Shown piece by piece: positions 29,893 to 37,734 of a stretch of DNA of 47,837 nt (its first letter is position 1; each line of letters opens with the position of its first letter). The stretch lies in contig JACQXE010000031.1 of assembly GCA_016208915.1 (NCBI GenBank), forward strand, positions 1 to 47,837, in the 5' to 3' direction. The notes beneath the pieces are model-generated. The model made no database searches. It saw only the letters and a list, made by a program, of their open reading frames with translations, and had not been told where the DNA came from. This DNA is from Nitrospirota bacterium (GTDB lineage: Bacteria; Nitrospirota; Thermodesulfovibrionia; Thermodesulfovibrionales; UBA1546). Both the position numbers and the translations under genes were made by a program.

Positions 29893-30187
29893 ACTGAACC
29901 TCAGCCGATGAAAGCACCTCTTCACGAAAATAGCGGCTTAAGTCAGCAGGGGTTCTCAAGTCCACTTTTCTTCCTATGGTTTCAGATAACTCAAGTTCCA
30001 TACCTGCCAGTCGCAACAAACCCACAACCTGTCCGGGTTCGAATTCCACAAGCACATCCACATCGCTGTCTTGTGTGAAATGTTCGCTGATAACTGAACC
30101 AAAGAAGGAAAGTTTTCGAATATGATGCTTTCTACAGAATTCTGCTATTCTTTCACGAGGTATTTCTATCTTTGCCTTACTGCCCAT
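29879..30187 (-). CDS. minimal nucleotidyltransferase antitoxin (MntA-like)
   Basis: 102 aa. The GSX10DXD motif is GSVISEHFTQDSDVD, with a third acidic position after VEFEP and VDLRTP. MNT enzymes of this type transfer AMP to a Tyr of HepT and so detoxify it. It is followed at once by the HEPN gene. An upstream GAGGAG and the conserved flank at 30205-30238 precede it. Confidence 0.82.
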   Translation of the reverse strand: MGSKAKIEIPRERIAEFCRKHHIRKLSFFGSVISEHFTQDSDVDVLVEFEPGQVVGLLRLAGMELELSETIGRKVDLRTPADLSRYFREEVLSSAEVQYAER

Positions 30188-30261
30188 TATTATCTCCTCT
30201 ATGACCTTATTTTACCTTGAATCCTTCCCTAAAATCATCCGATGTCAATTATCTTTTCTTG

Positions 30262-30291
30262 CCCCTTAAGGTAAGGGGGATTGAAGGGGTT
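30262..30291. repeat. palindrome P5 (single copy at the sister locus)
   Basis: CCCCTTA AGG TAAGGGG (30262-30278) and the tail GATTGAAGGGGTTATCTT. It is flanked by the same short sequences as the P4-DUF559-P3 block. Confidence 0.7.
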
Positions 30292-30382
30292 ATCTTCTCC
30301 TCAATCATCTTCCTATCGCCTCCATCAAAAACCTCTCAGAACGATTTTGAAAAAGCAAAATTAAAGACCGGAACCTTAAGCC

Positions 30383-31595
30383 TTATTTATTATTGTCAAT
30401 CTTTTTTCCAAGATAGCCGCTTTCCTGATTAGTTTTCCATGTATCATATCTATGCGGCTGGTAATTCTTGGCAGCAAGCTCGATGATTTCTTCAACTTTT
30501 TTTAACAATGGTCTCTGCCAATTGCCACCAATAATTTCTTTATCCAAATTTCCAATAACAGCGTCAACCAGAAGTTCAGCTAACGCGGGCTTATCAAGGC
30601 TGTGTGCTGTCTTTTCTTCATAAAGAGTTGAGATTGTAGCACCTTTTTGTTTGCCAAAATCTTTTCTGAGCGCTGCTATTTCGTCTTGGGAAAAGGAATG
30701 CCTTTGCGAGAGCGAAGAAAGAGCGTTTGCAATCTCTCCATCAGAGAAATTATCAAATTCAAAACATTTATTCCAGATAAAAATATAATCCTCATTTGTT
30801 ATATATCTATTTGATTCAGCATACCTCGATTTTTTCTTTATTAGCTTACTCCTAAATGGGATAGCATTGTTTTCATTATCCAAGATTAAATAAACAATTG
30901 TCTGCAAATTGTGATAATGGTCAATAAATCGTTCAATTTTTCAGCCTGTAAAATTCCCGATGCCCTCTAACATCTCAATTCTTATGCCGATTGTATCGAA
31001 TGAGTATCCCATTTCCATGGCTAACTTTGGTATTTGCTCATACTCGGATCTACCTTCTACAATGATGATAAGTTTTGGTCTTGGGTTCAGATGAAATGCG
31101 TTCGTTAGGTACTCCAAAAAAAACCATATTTGAGTCAGGCACTCCCTTACCGTATACCCTTTCTTTCCAACCGCGTTCAGCACCAAAATCTTCTGGCAGT
31201 TTCTGACCTGTCAAATCCTTATAAAATAACCTTAACATCATTTCCATAGAGTAAAAAGTTTGAGATAGTAATGCGTCTCCTTTTAGGCGTTTTTTCTTTT
31301 CCAACGAAACAAATTGTACCAAGTCATACCAGTTCTCTATAGGATCACAGTGACGCGCTGATAGCGACATTGCTTCTTGATATTTTCTAATTCTATCCTC
31401 ATTTCCCCGCATTTTCGATAACTCAGATTTAGCGTTCCACTTTTTACAGTAAGCTCGCCAACTCCAATCATGATAGTATGAAGGATAAGAAACATTGATT
31501 GTTCTTCTATCAGCTTGAGTTTTTGGAAAATAACGGTTTGAGATTATCTGGCACACATTGGCTATCTCATCTGATATATTGTCTTTCCCCTTATC
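30383..31595 (-). pseudogene. broken TOPRIM-domain protein (OLD-nuclease-like)
   Basis: Three frames join into one protein: an N-terminal part (YYHDWSWRAYCKK ... ENWYDLVQF), then a TOPRIM-like part (KLIIIVEGRSEYEQIPKLAM with the Glu, and VYLILDNENNA with the DxD-type acids), then a C-terminal region. One break is a frameshift in an eight-A run (31116-31123 on +); the other is an in-frame TGA at 30941-30943. The 5' end stops at the IS30 scrap with no start codon. The N-terminal domain is not recognised. It may once have been a phage-defence nuclease, which is inference. Confidence 0.65.
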
Positions 31596-31760
31596 AATGG
31601 TCTTATTCGATGGTATTTGCCAAAAGGTACTGATTTCAGTAAGATTTCAGATGAGCAAGTTGCTCACATAGAATCTTTGATTAATAATCGCCCCAGAAAA
31701 TGTCTGGGATTTAAAACACCACTTGAAGTCGCTTCTTCTTGTGTTGCACTTCGAGGTTGA
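31596..31760 (+). mobile_element. C-terminal remnant of an IS30-family transposase
   Basis: 55 codons ending TGA: NGLIRWYLPKGTDFSKISD then LINNRPRKCLGFKTPLEV, the conserved end of IS30 transposases. No catalytic DDE part and no terminal repeat is left. It lies exactly between the truncated TOPRIM gene and the truncated AlkD-like gene. Confidence 0.8.
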
Positions 31761-31762
31761 AT

Positions 31763-32257
31763 GTGGGTGATGAAAAAAAACTTGGGCTCAGGATATTACA
31801 GTATTATCCGGAACACCTTGACTACACAGTGATGCCGATGCTCGAGAAAATGCTCATGCAATCCACAGGATGGGATTTTGTTGATGATATTTCGATTCAT
31901 CTTGTGGAAACTGTGTTGGAGAAAGAGAAAAGAACATATCAATATCTGAAGAGATGGAGCAGGTCAGATAATTTCTGGATGAAAAGGGCATCTTTGATCT
32001 CCCAGATCCTCCTTTTTAGAAATGGCAAGGGTGATAAGAAACTTTTCTTTAAATTTGCCGAGAAGATGGTAGGAGAAAAAGAGTTTTTCATCAGAAAGGC
32101 AATCGGTTGGGGGCTGAGGGAGATGTCAAAGGCTGACACTGAGAGTGTTTTTGATTTTCTGATAAGAATAAAAGATAAGGCATCCGGTCTTACATTGCGA
32201 GAGGGTTCAAAAAGACTTCCTGAGAAGATGAAGAAAATGGTTTTAGAGAAACATTAA
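31763..32257 (+). pseudogene. 5'-truncated AlkD-like DNA alkylation repair gene
   Basis: About 164 aa of HEAT-repeat glycosylase-like sequence: STGWDFVDDISIHL, KRWSRSDNFWMKRASLISQI, FFIRKAIGWGLREMSK. Full AlkD relatives are about 230 aa, so roughly the first quarter is missing. The IS30 scrap abuts it. A GTG at 31763 could start a stable fragment, but I treat the gene as broken. AlkD removes alkylated bases. Confidence 0.7.
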
Positions 32258-32401
32258 TGAAAGTTTTTTGGCAATAGGTCCCACTACTCCATAATAACGT
32301 AGCTTTTTATCTATAAAGCAAGCCCCACAATTTTTTCGGGAACAAATCACCACCTTCGGTTGTCTAAAAAGGCAAAAGATCAATAAAAGGAGGAATGGAA
32401 T

Positions 32402-33199
32402 ATGCGCTGCGTAATAGTCATAGTACTTACAGCAGTCTTTATGCTGTCTTCAGCACCGGCTTTTTCCCATTGGGGAGGCAGAGTACGTATTGAGGTTATC
32501 TCTGATAGGGGAAATGAGTTTTTGACTTTGCCTTTCAAAGAGTTCCAGACAGGAGGCACGCACGTAATCAAAAGGTATCTGGAGGCAAAAAAAGGAGAAA
32601 ATTACAGCATCGTCATAAGGAACAACATGTCAGAGCGGATCGGTGTCGCTATTGCCGTTGATGGAAGGAACATCATCACTGGCAAAAAATCATATCTCAA
32701 GAATAATGAGATGATGTATATCGTGGAACCCTATGGATATACGAAGCTTGAAGGATGGAGGACTGATGATAACACGGTACACCGTTTTTATTTCACAGAT
32801 GTGCAGGATTCCTATGCTGTAAGGACATTTAGCGACACATCAGCAATGGGCGTTATTGCAATTGCAGTGTTCAGAGAAAAAGACAGGCCGAAGATTCTAC
32901 ATGAAGAACAGATACAGAAGGAAAAGGCTCCGACAGCTCCGCAAGGCTCAGCAAAGGGTGAATTAAAGAGGTATGAGAATGATGCCGCAGGCACTGGTTT
33001 TGGTAATGAGACATATTCCCCTGTCATTAAGGTTGAGTTTGAGCCAGAGGTATTTCCCTTTGAAAAGATATTGGTAAAGTATGAATGGCATGAGGTTTTA
33101 TGTAAGAAAGGCATCTTAAAATGCTGGACTGAAGAGAGAAACAGGCTCTGGGATGAGAGTGAATATGCACCCTATCCGCCTGGGTATATTTATCGATGA
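32402..33199 (+). CDS. secreted hypothetical protein
   Basis: 265 aa with a clear signal peptide (MRCVIVIVLTAVFMLSSAPAFS, cleavage near AFS-HW). The body has FLTLPFKEFQTGGTHVIKRY, NMSERIGVAIAVDGRNIITG and SYLKNNEMMYIVEPYGYTKL, suggesting a beta-rich periplasmic domain. From about 175 it is charged and low in order. Function unknown. GGAGG precedes the ATG. It is alone, between gene remnants. Confidence 0.72.
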   Translation: MRCVIVIVLTAVFMLSSAPAFSHWGGRVRIEVISDRGNEFLTLPFKEFQTGGTHVIKRYLEAKKGENYSIVIRNNMSERIGVAIAVDGRNIITGKKSYLKNNEMMYIVEPYGYTKLEGWRTDDNTVHRFYFTDVQDSYAVRTFSDTSAMGVIAIAVFREKDRPKILHEEQIQKEKAPTAPQGSAKGELKRYENDAAGTGFGNETYSPVIKVEFEPEVFPFEKILVKYEWHEVLCKKGILKCWTEERNRLWDESEYAPYPPGYIYR

Positions 33200-33407
33200 A
33201 TCGCCGGCCTATGGTATTCCCGAAGATCCGGTAACAGTATCTGCCCATTGCTGTCTGGGCCCATACTGGTTTAGAAGGCTGAACAAAAACGAGTTCATAG
33301 CATATCAGGCTTCAGAGAGAGGCGGGGTTCTAACCGTTCGGGTTAAAGGAAACCGGGTCTGCATAGGCGGAAAGGCCATTACGGTTTCCCATGCAGAATT
33401 AAAATAA
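33189..33407 (+). pseudogene. C-terminal fragment of a PhzF-family isomerase
   Basis: In a frame different from the preceding gene: GIPEDPVTVSAHCCLGPYW, ASERGGVLTVRV, NRVCIGGKAITVSHAELK. The DPVTGSAH motif of PhzF is present except that Gly became Val. The N-terminal two-thirds is absent, so it is a relic. It overlaps the end of the secreted protein gene by about 10 bp. Confidence 0.65.
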
Positions 33408-33494
33408 TCAATAAATTACTGGTCTAATCTTAGCTAAATAATTTATTGACAGGGATTTATTGTGATATAATCTTACTATAAGGAAGGGATCCTT

Positions 33495-33743
33495 ATGGAT
33501 TTTTCAGAAACTATAAACAGCATCGTTTCTTTCTATGGGAACAATCCGATTATTGCCATTTTTATTGCCTTAGTGCTCATCTTTTTGATCTGGCGAAAGC
33601 CCAAATTTTTCTTCAGTGTTTTGTTTATCGCCCTCTTGTTCCTTGGAATAATTCATCTGATTATCAGTACGGCAGGTTCAGGAAAAGCACAGAAGGAAAA
33701 CCTGTTACAAAAAGAGGAAAAACAAATAGAACGCACCCAATAG
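33495..33743 (+). CDS. small membrane protein, unknown
   Basis: 82 aa. Two hydrophobic segments (about 18-34 and 37-57) and a lysine/glutamate-rich tail. AAGGAAGG lies upstream. It is not recognised. The position in a remnant-rich stretch lowers confidence, but the composition is protein-like. Confidence 0.5.
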   Translation: MDFSETINSIVSFYGNNPIIAIFIALVLIFLIWRKPKFFFSVLFIALLFLGIIHLIISTAGSGKAQKENLLQKEEKQIERTQ

Positions 33744-33749
33744 TTTTTT

Positions 33750-33911
33750 CCATACAGAAAGGCAGATTTGTGAAAGAGCCTCTGCAATTCTTCTCACATC
33801 TTTTAATGCTTTTCTGAATTCAGGGTCATCGGGGTCTGGATTCTTGTGATCTTCTGGAAAAGTACCATGCAGATTTATTTGAAACTGGATACCTATTGAT
33901 TTGGTTACCCT
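33750..33911 (-). pseudogene. short remnant of an unknown gene
   Basis: A start-less frame reads FQINLHGTFPEDHKNPDPDD then EFRKALKDVRRIAEALSQ. It is too regular to be chance-like, but no homologue comes to mind. It runs antisense into the small membrane gene. The adjoining 33915-34045 holds a degenerate spacer tract and no gene. Confidence 0.3.
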
Positions 33912-34045
33912 TTAGTCCTTTGTTCTTTTGCACTTCTGACTTCTGCGCTATTGCGTTGCTGCTGATGTAATGTGGGGTATCCCTAGTTTATTTAATTAAA
34001 CTGTCCCCGATTCCTTTTTTTGACAGGCCGCTGCTTTTACCTCCA

Positions 34046-34085
34046 AAAATAAAAATCCCCCTGCAGAAGCAAGGGGGATTTTGTC
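34046..34085 (-). terminator. intrinsic terminator of the cold-shock gene
   Basis: On the minus strand, AAATCCCCCTT, loop, AGGGGGATTTTT followed by A/T-rich DNA. The stem is 8 bp or more with a T-run. It lies just after the cold-shock stop codon. Confidence 0.8.
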
Positions 34086-34091
34086 GGTCAA

Positions 34092-34292
34092 TTACAGTTT
34101 AACTACATTGATCGCCTTGGGGCCTTTCGGGCCTTTTTCAGTATCAAAGCTGACCTTGTCACCCTCTGCAAGGCTCTTAAAGCCGTTGCCCTGGATGGAA
34201 GTATGGTGGACAAATACATCACCTTCGTCTTCGCTTGTGATAAAGCCAAAACCTTTGCTGTCGTTAAACCACTTTACTGTTCCATTAGCCAT
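34092..34292 (-). CDS. cold-shock protein (CspA family)
   Basis: 66 aa, a single cold-shock domain: [19 protein letters not shown] (RNP1) and VFVHHTSIQ (RNP2), ending [15 protein letters not shown]. It binds single-stranded RNA and DNA and melts mRNA structure. AAGGAGG precedes the ATG. It has its own terminator and, upstream, the terminator of the next gene, so it is monocistronic. Confidence 0.96.
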   Translation of the reverse strand: MANGTVKWFNDSKGFGFITSEDEGDVFVHHTSIQGNGFKSLAEGDKVSFDTEKGPKGPKAINVVKL

Positions 34293-34338
34293 TTCTTTTA
34301 CCTCCTTTTCTGTAAACTCAAATCCTAGAAGGTCTCAA

Positions 34339-34375
34339 TAAAAAAAGGCCACAAAGTCAAAAGTCTTTGTGGCCT
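34339..34375 (-). terminator. intrinsic terminator after the radical SAM/HhH gene
   Basis: On the minus strand AGGCCACAAAG, loop, CTTTGTGGCCT then seven T. The 11-bp stem is perfect. It separates the radical SAM gene from the cold-shock gene. Confidence 0.85.
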
Positions 34376-34476
34376 CATCAACTGCAAAAACTTCTAAAAT
34401 TCTATGTTTAGAGTATCATGTCCTCGAACAGTTAGTCAAGATAATAATAACCGCGTTATCGGGTGATCAGTTGCAC

Positions 34477-35595
34477 TCAAAAGACCACATAGTTCTTCAC
34501 CTTTGCGAGCCTCTTGCCCCTTATACCCAGATCTTCGAGGCAGGTGATTTTTCTCTCATGTCGCACTTTGAGCATAATGCCAACAGTATGAGGTCCCAGT
34601 CCCGGAACCCTCAGTAATGTCTCTCTGTCTGCCCTGTTGATACTTACGGGATAAAACTCAGGATGGTTTTCTGCCCAGATTTCTTTTGGATCCTTATCCA
34701 GTTTTAAATTACCCTGCTCGTTAAAGAGAATGTCCTGTTTATGAAAGCCGTATCTGCGGATGAGAAAATCAGCCTGATACAGACGGTGTTCCCGCATAAA
34801 AAATTTTTCAGGGCTTGCGAGAAACTGTCTTTCTCCGGGTATCTCAGGGCTTCCCAAACCTTTTTGGTAGGCAGAAAAGTATACCCTCTTAAAATTCAGA
34901 CGTTTATACAGGCCGAAGGTGTAATCTACAATCTCAGAATCTGTTTCATCAGATGCGCCGACAATGAATTGTGTGGTGCATTTCACCCTTTCAAATCTGT
35001 TTCCTGCCCCTGTTAGTTTTGACATGAGTTTCAAGGGGCGGATGATATCATTCTCGTAATCTTTTTTGCCTGACAATACTTTAAACCGGTTTTTGCCCGG
35101 AGTTTCGATATTGAGTGATACAGTGCTCGCCAGCGAAAAGGAGTCCTCGATAGCGGCATCTGATGCGCCGGGAATGATCTTCAGGTGAATATATCCACAG
35201 TAGTTATGGTTATATCTGAGGATGTGTGCAACAGCATTGATTTTGTCCATAGTGTGGTCCGGATTACCTATGACTGCTGAACTCAGAAACAGGCCGAATA
35301 CTTTTTTCCTTCTCACATATTCCATAAAGACATTTGCGATCTCTTCCGGATGGAGTGTACAGCGGCGCACGTTCGTTTCTGAGCGGAGCGGGCAGTATTT
35401 ACAGTCATTCTTACAGGCATTCGAGAGGAGAGTTTTCAGAAGAACAGAATAGCCGCCCTGCGGAAGCGTTACAGGATAGAGCCATTTACCGTCAAGCCCT
35501 CTCCTTCTGCTGTCATCTTTCCTTGTTCCGCATGCGCAGGCAAGGTCATACTGAGAATCTTCCGAGAGTATCTTCAGTTTTTCGATAGTGTCCAT
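34477..35595 (-). CDS. radical SAM protein with helix-hairpin-helix (TIGR03916-like)
   Basis: 372 aa. The 4Fe-4S motif is NACKNDCKYCPLR (CxxxCxxC), after the family opening DSQYDLACACGTR. The barrel continues with LSSAVIGNPDHTMDKI and LNIETPGKNRFKVL. The C-terminus is a DNA-binding-type HhH (LRVPGLGPHTVGIML). Relatives are described as putative DNA modification/repair proteins and usually sit beside a uracil-DNA-glycosylase-like gene, which is absent here. Substrate unknown. Confidence 0.85.
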   Translation of the reverse strand: MDTIEKLKILSEDSQYDLACACGTRKDDSRRRGLDGKWLYPVTLPQGGYSVLLKTLLSNACKNDCKYCPLRSETNVRRCTLHPEEIANVFMEYVRRKKVFGLFLSSAVIGNPDHTMDKINAVAHILRYNHNYCGYIHLKIIPGASDAAIEDSFSLASTVSLNIETPGKNRFKVLSGKKDYENDIIRPLKLMSKLTGAGNRFERVKCTTQFIVGASDETDSEIVDYTFGLYKRLNFKRVYFSAYQKGLGSPEIPGERQFLASPEKFFMREHRLYQADFLIRRYGFHKQDILFNEQGNLKLDKDPKEIWAENHPEFYPVSINRADRETLLRVPGLGPHTVGIMLKVRHERKITCLEDLGIRGKRLAKVKNYVVF

Positions 35596-35688
35596 GGATT
35601 AAAAGAATCCTCTCTTTTCTATGATGCGTTTCATTGCATGTTCATTACTTCCCTTGACTAATATTACCGATTTATCTAAAAATTATCC

Positions 35689-36099
35689 ATGAAGCTCTTA
35701 ATGTTCTATACACATGAGTGGTGGTACAAGACTGCATTGAAGACACTTCCTGATGTGCCTGATACTGAAAAAGAAGAATCTATAAAAAATACAGTGGTGA
35801 TATTCTTTCATGCAGAGGCAGAGGATGAGGCAAAGAAAGACGGTGTATTGCAGAAATTTGTAAAGAACACTAAATGGCTCGCAGGCAAGTTCAATACAAA
35901 AAATGTAGTGCTACATTCTTTCAACCACCTTTCGATAAGCAAATCATCGCCTGAATTTGCAAAGGCATTGCTTGATGAGGTAATCGAACGGCTTGATAGA
36001 ACAGGTTATACTGTGATGCTCACTCCTTTTGGATATTTTAACGAATTTAAGATGCATGTGGCAGGGGATTCATTAGCTAAGGTGTATAAGGAGTTTTAA
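35689..36099 (+). CDS. stand-alone threonyl-tRNA synthetase-type editing domain
   Basis: 136 aa. MKLLMFYTHEWWYKTAL, VVLHSFNHLSISKSSPEFAK and TPFGYFNEFKMHVAGDSLAK match the D-aminoacyl-tRNA-deacylase-like editing domain found at the N-terminus of archaeal ThrRS. As a free-standing protein it may clear Ser-tRNA-Thr or D-aminoacyl-tRNA in trans. No synthetase gene is nearby. The assignment rests on motif recall. Confidence 0.72.
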   Translation: MKLLMFYTHEWWYKTALKTLPDVPDTEKEESIKNTVVIFFHAEAEDEAKKDGVLQKFVKNTKWLAGKFNTKNVVLHSFNHLSISKSSPEFAKALLDEVIERLDRTGYTVMLTPFGYFNEFKMHVAGDSLAKVYKEF

Positions 36100-36122
36100 A
36101 TATAGATTAATAATAAGATCAT

Positions 36123-36256
36123 ACAGACAGAACATAGTATTTGAGCGGCATTATTTTGCCGATATTCCGACAGCATACAATACAGATAATCAAGAGGCAA
36201 AATACCTCGGAGGTCGGAACGACCGAGAATGAGCGAAAATTTTATGTTCTGTCTGT
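36123..36256. repeat. dispersed inverted-repeat element, copy C
   Basis: Perfect 14-bp terminal inverted repeats ACAGACAGAACATA (36123-36136) and TATGTTCTGTCTGT (36243-36256). Inside: TTTGAGCGGC, TTTTGCCGATATTCCGACAG, GAGGCAAAATACCTC, a GGTCGG-AAC-GACC hairpin, GAATGAGCGAAAAT. It is the best preserved copy and ends just before the possible -10 box of the next gene. Confidence 0.8.
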
Positions 36257-36262
36257 TAATGC

Positions 36263-36268
36263 TATAAT
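36263..36268 (+). promoter_or_regulatory. possible -10 box (TATAAT)
   Basis: A consensus TATAAT sits 11 bp before the ATG at 36279. A start about 7 nt downstream would give an almost leaderless mRNA. No good -35 box is seen; the region upstream belongs to repeat copy C. Confidence 0.3.
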
Positions 36269-36278
36269 TTAAATACTT

Positions 36279-36467
36279 ATGGATATTTGTCCTGTTTGTA
36301 AGGAACTAATTGATAAATGCATATGTTGTCCTGAGTGAGGGCATGTCTGCCTCCTGGATTTGGGGGAGTTATATTGTCCTGTGTGCAAACCTGATCCATC
36401 AGAGATTCGCCGAGGCGAAAAAGAGATTATTAAGGCTACGTTAAGTCTTAAAAATATAAATAAATGA
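36279..36467 (+). CDS. candidate small selenoprotein, Cys-rich zinc-ribbon-like (in-frame TGA)
   Basis: 62 residues if the TGA at 36336-36338 is Sec20; no name recognised. Cys at 4, 7, 14, 16, 17, 24, 33 and 36 give CPVC, then CICCPE-U-GHVC, then YCPVC. Sec stands where a zinc-ribbon Cys would be expected. A hairpin follows the TGA at bacterial-SECIS distance. The terminal TGA overlaps the rarA ATG (ATGA), and I see no separate ribosome site for rarA, so rarA translation may depend on read-through. The segment at 36406-36419 is a TTCGCC-type micro-palindrome kept in frame. The alternative is a pseudogene with one Cys-to-stop change. Confidence 0.5.
36336..36366 (+). promoter_or_regulatory. 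in-frame UGA and candidate SECIS hairpin
   Basis: TGA 36336-36338, then CCTCC (36350-36354), loop TGGATTT (36355-36361), GGGGG (36362-36366), with one U-G pair. The loop lies 17-23 nt after the TGA and contains GG, close to the geometry of E. coli fdhF. A stem this short can occur by chance. Confidence 0.4.
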
Positions 36468-37705
36468 TGAGTCTTTTTAATAAACCTGAAAACCTAAAAG
36501 ACCCCCTTGCCTACCGGATGTGTCCGAGGACTCTCGATGAATATGTCGGACAGGAACATATCCTCGGAGAAGGGAAACTTTTGAGAAGGGCTATCGAAGC
36601 TGACAGGATTACCTCCATAATACTTTACGGGCCGCCCGGCACTGGAAAGACAGCACTTGCAAAGGTGATTGCGAACAAGACGAATGCGCATTTCGAGTGG
36701 CTTAATGCTGCAACAGTAGGACTCGATGAGCTCAGGAAAGTCATAAAAAAGGCAAAGACTCAAAAATCAGAAGGCGTTAGGACTATACTTTTTCTTGATG
36801 AGATTCACAGATTCAACAAGTTACAGCAGGATGCGCTTCTGCCTGATGTTGAAGAGGGAAATGTCACTCTTATTGCAGCAACAGTCGAAAATCCATTTTT
36901 TTATGTGAATTCGGCCCTGCTTTCAAGAAGTCAGGTATTTGAGCTTAAACCGCTATCCCGAGAAGACCTGCTCAGGGTATTAAGAAATGCATTGATTGAT
37001 AAAGAAAAAGGGCTTGGAAATCTTACTATTTCCTTTAAAGATGATTGCCTTGAGCATATTGCAAAGATGGCTGACGGAGATGCAAGAAAGGCGCTGTCTG
37101 CCTTGGAGATAGCTGTCCTTACAACACCCGCTGATGAAAAGGGAGAGATACTCATCACAAAAAAGATATCAGAAGAATCTATCCAGAAAAAAGCAGTTGT
37201 TTATGATAAAAAAGGAGACCAGCATTATGATACCATCTCTGCATTCATTAAAAGCATGCGGGGCTCTGATCCTGATGCAGCAATCTATTATCTTGCAAAA
37301 ATGCTTTACGCAGGGGAGGATCCGCGCTTTATTGCAAGACGCATAGTCATCTGCGCTGCTGAGGATGTTGGACTTAAAGACCCCACGGCATTGATACTTG
37401 CCACTTCTGCTCTGAAGGCAGTGGAACTTGTCGGTATGCCTGAGGCGCGCATACCTTTGGCAGAGGCAGTGATTTACATTGCGAATGCACCAAAGGGGAA
37501 TGCAGCCTATGTTGCAATTGAAGAGGCAATGAAAGATGTGGCTTCAGAGGAGACGCTCGACGTGCCTGACCATCTTAAAGACAGTCATTATCCCGGGGCA
37601 AAGGAACTCGGACATGGAAGCGGCTATAAATATCCGCATGATTATCCTGAAGGTCTTGTAGATCAGGAATACCTGAAAAAAAAGAAAAAATATTATAAGC
37701 CTTAG
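36464..37705 (+). CDS. rarA: replication-associated recombination protein A
   Basis: 413 aa. AAA+ module: Walker A LYGPPGTGKTALAKVIA, Walker B ILFLDEIHRFNKLQQD, sensor VENPFFYVNSALLSRS. The tetramerisation part has MLYAGEDPRFIARRIVICAAEDVGL and YLKKKKKYYKP. RarA/MgsA acts at stalled replication forks with SSB. The start is 36464 or 36467. No convincing ribosome site is visible, which fits coupling to the upstream small ORF. Confidence 0.95.
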   Translation: MMSLFNKPENLKDPLAYRMCPRTLDEYVGQEHILGEGKLLRRAIEADRITSIILYGPPGTGKTALAKVIANKTNAHFEWLNAATVGLDELRKVIKKAKTQKSEGVRTILFLDEIHRFNKLQQDALLPDVEEGNVTLIAATVENPFFYVNSALLSRSQVFELKPLSREDLLRVLRNALIDKEKGLGNLTISFKDDCLEHIAKMADGDARKALSALEIAVLTTPADEKGEILITKKISEESIQKKAVVYDKKGDQHYDTISAFIKSMRGSDPDAAIYYLAKMLYAGEDPRFIARRIVICAAEDVGLKDPTALILATSALKAVELVGMPEARIPLAEAVIYIANAPKGNAAYVAIEEAMKDVASEETLDVPDHLKDSHYPGAKELGHGSGYKYPHDYPEGLVDQEYLKKKKKYYKP

Positions 37706-37734
37706 TCCATATTATTCATAAATTTGCTCGGACA

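Noticed and set aside
28855-30320. Clustered C/G palindromes as a CRISPR array
   Set aside because: Spacing is irregular, units are palindromes of differing length, and no cas gene is near.
30941-30943. In-frame TGA in the TOPRIM gene as a selenocysteine codon
   Set aside because: The gene also has a frameshift and has lost its 5' end; the site is not a redox context. A nonsense mutation is simpler.
33915-34045. Gene in the spacer before the cold-shock terminator
   Set aside because: Only degenerate GCAATAG-like tract and an ACTGTCCCCGATTCC motif; no open frame of note.
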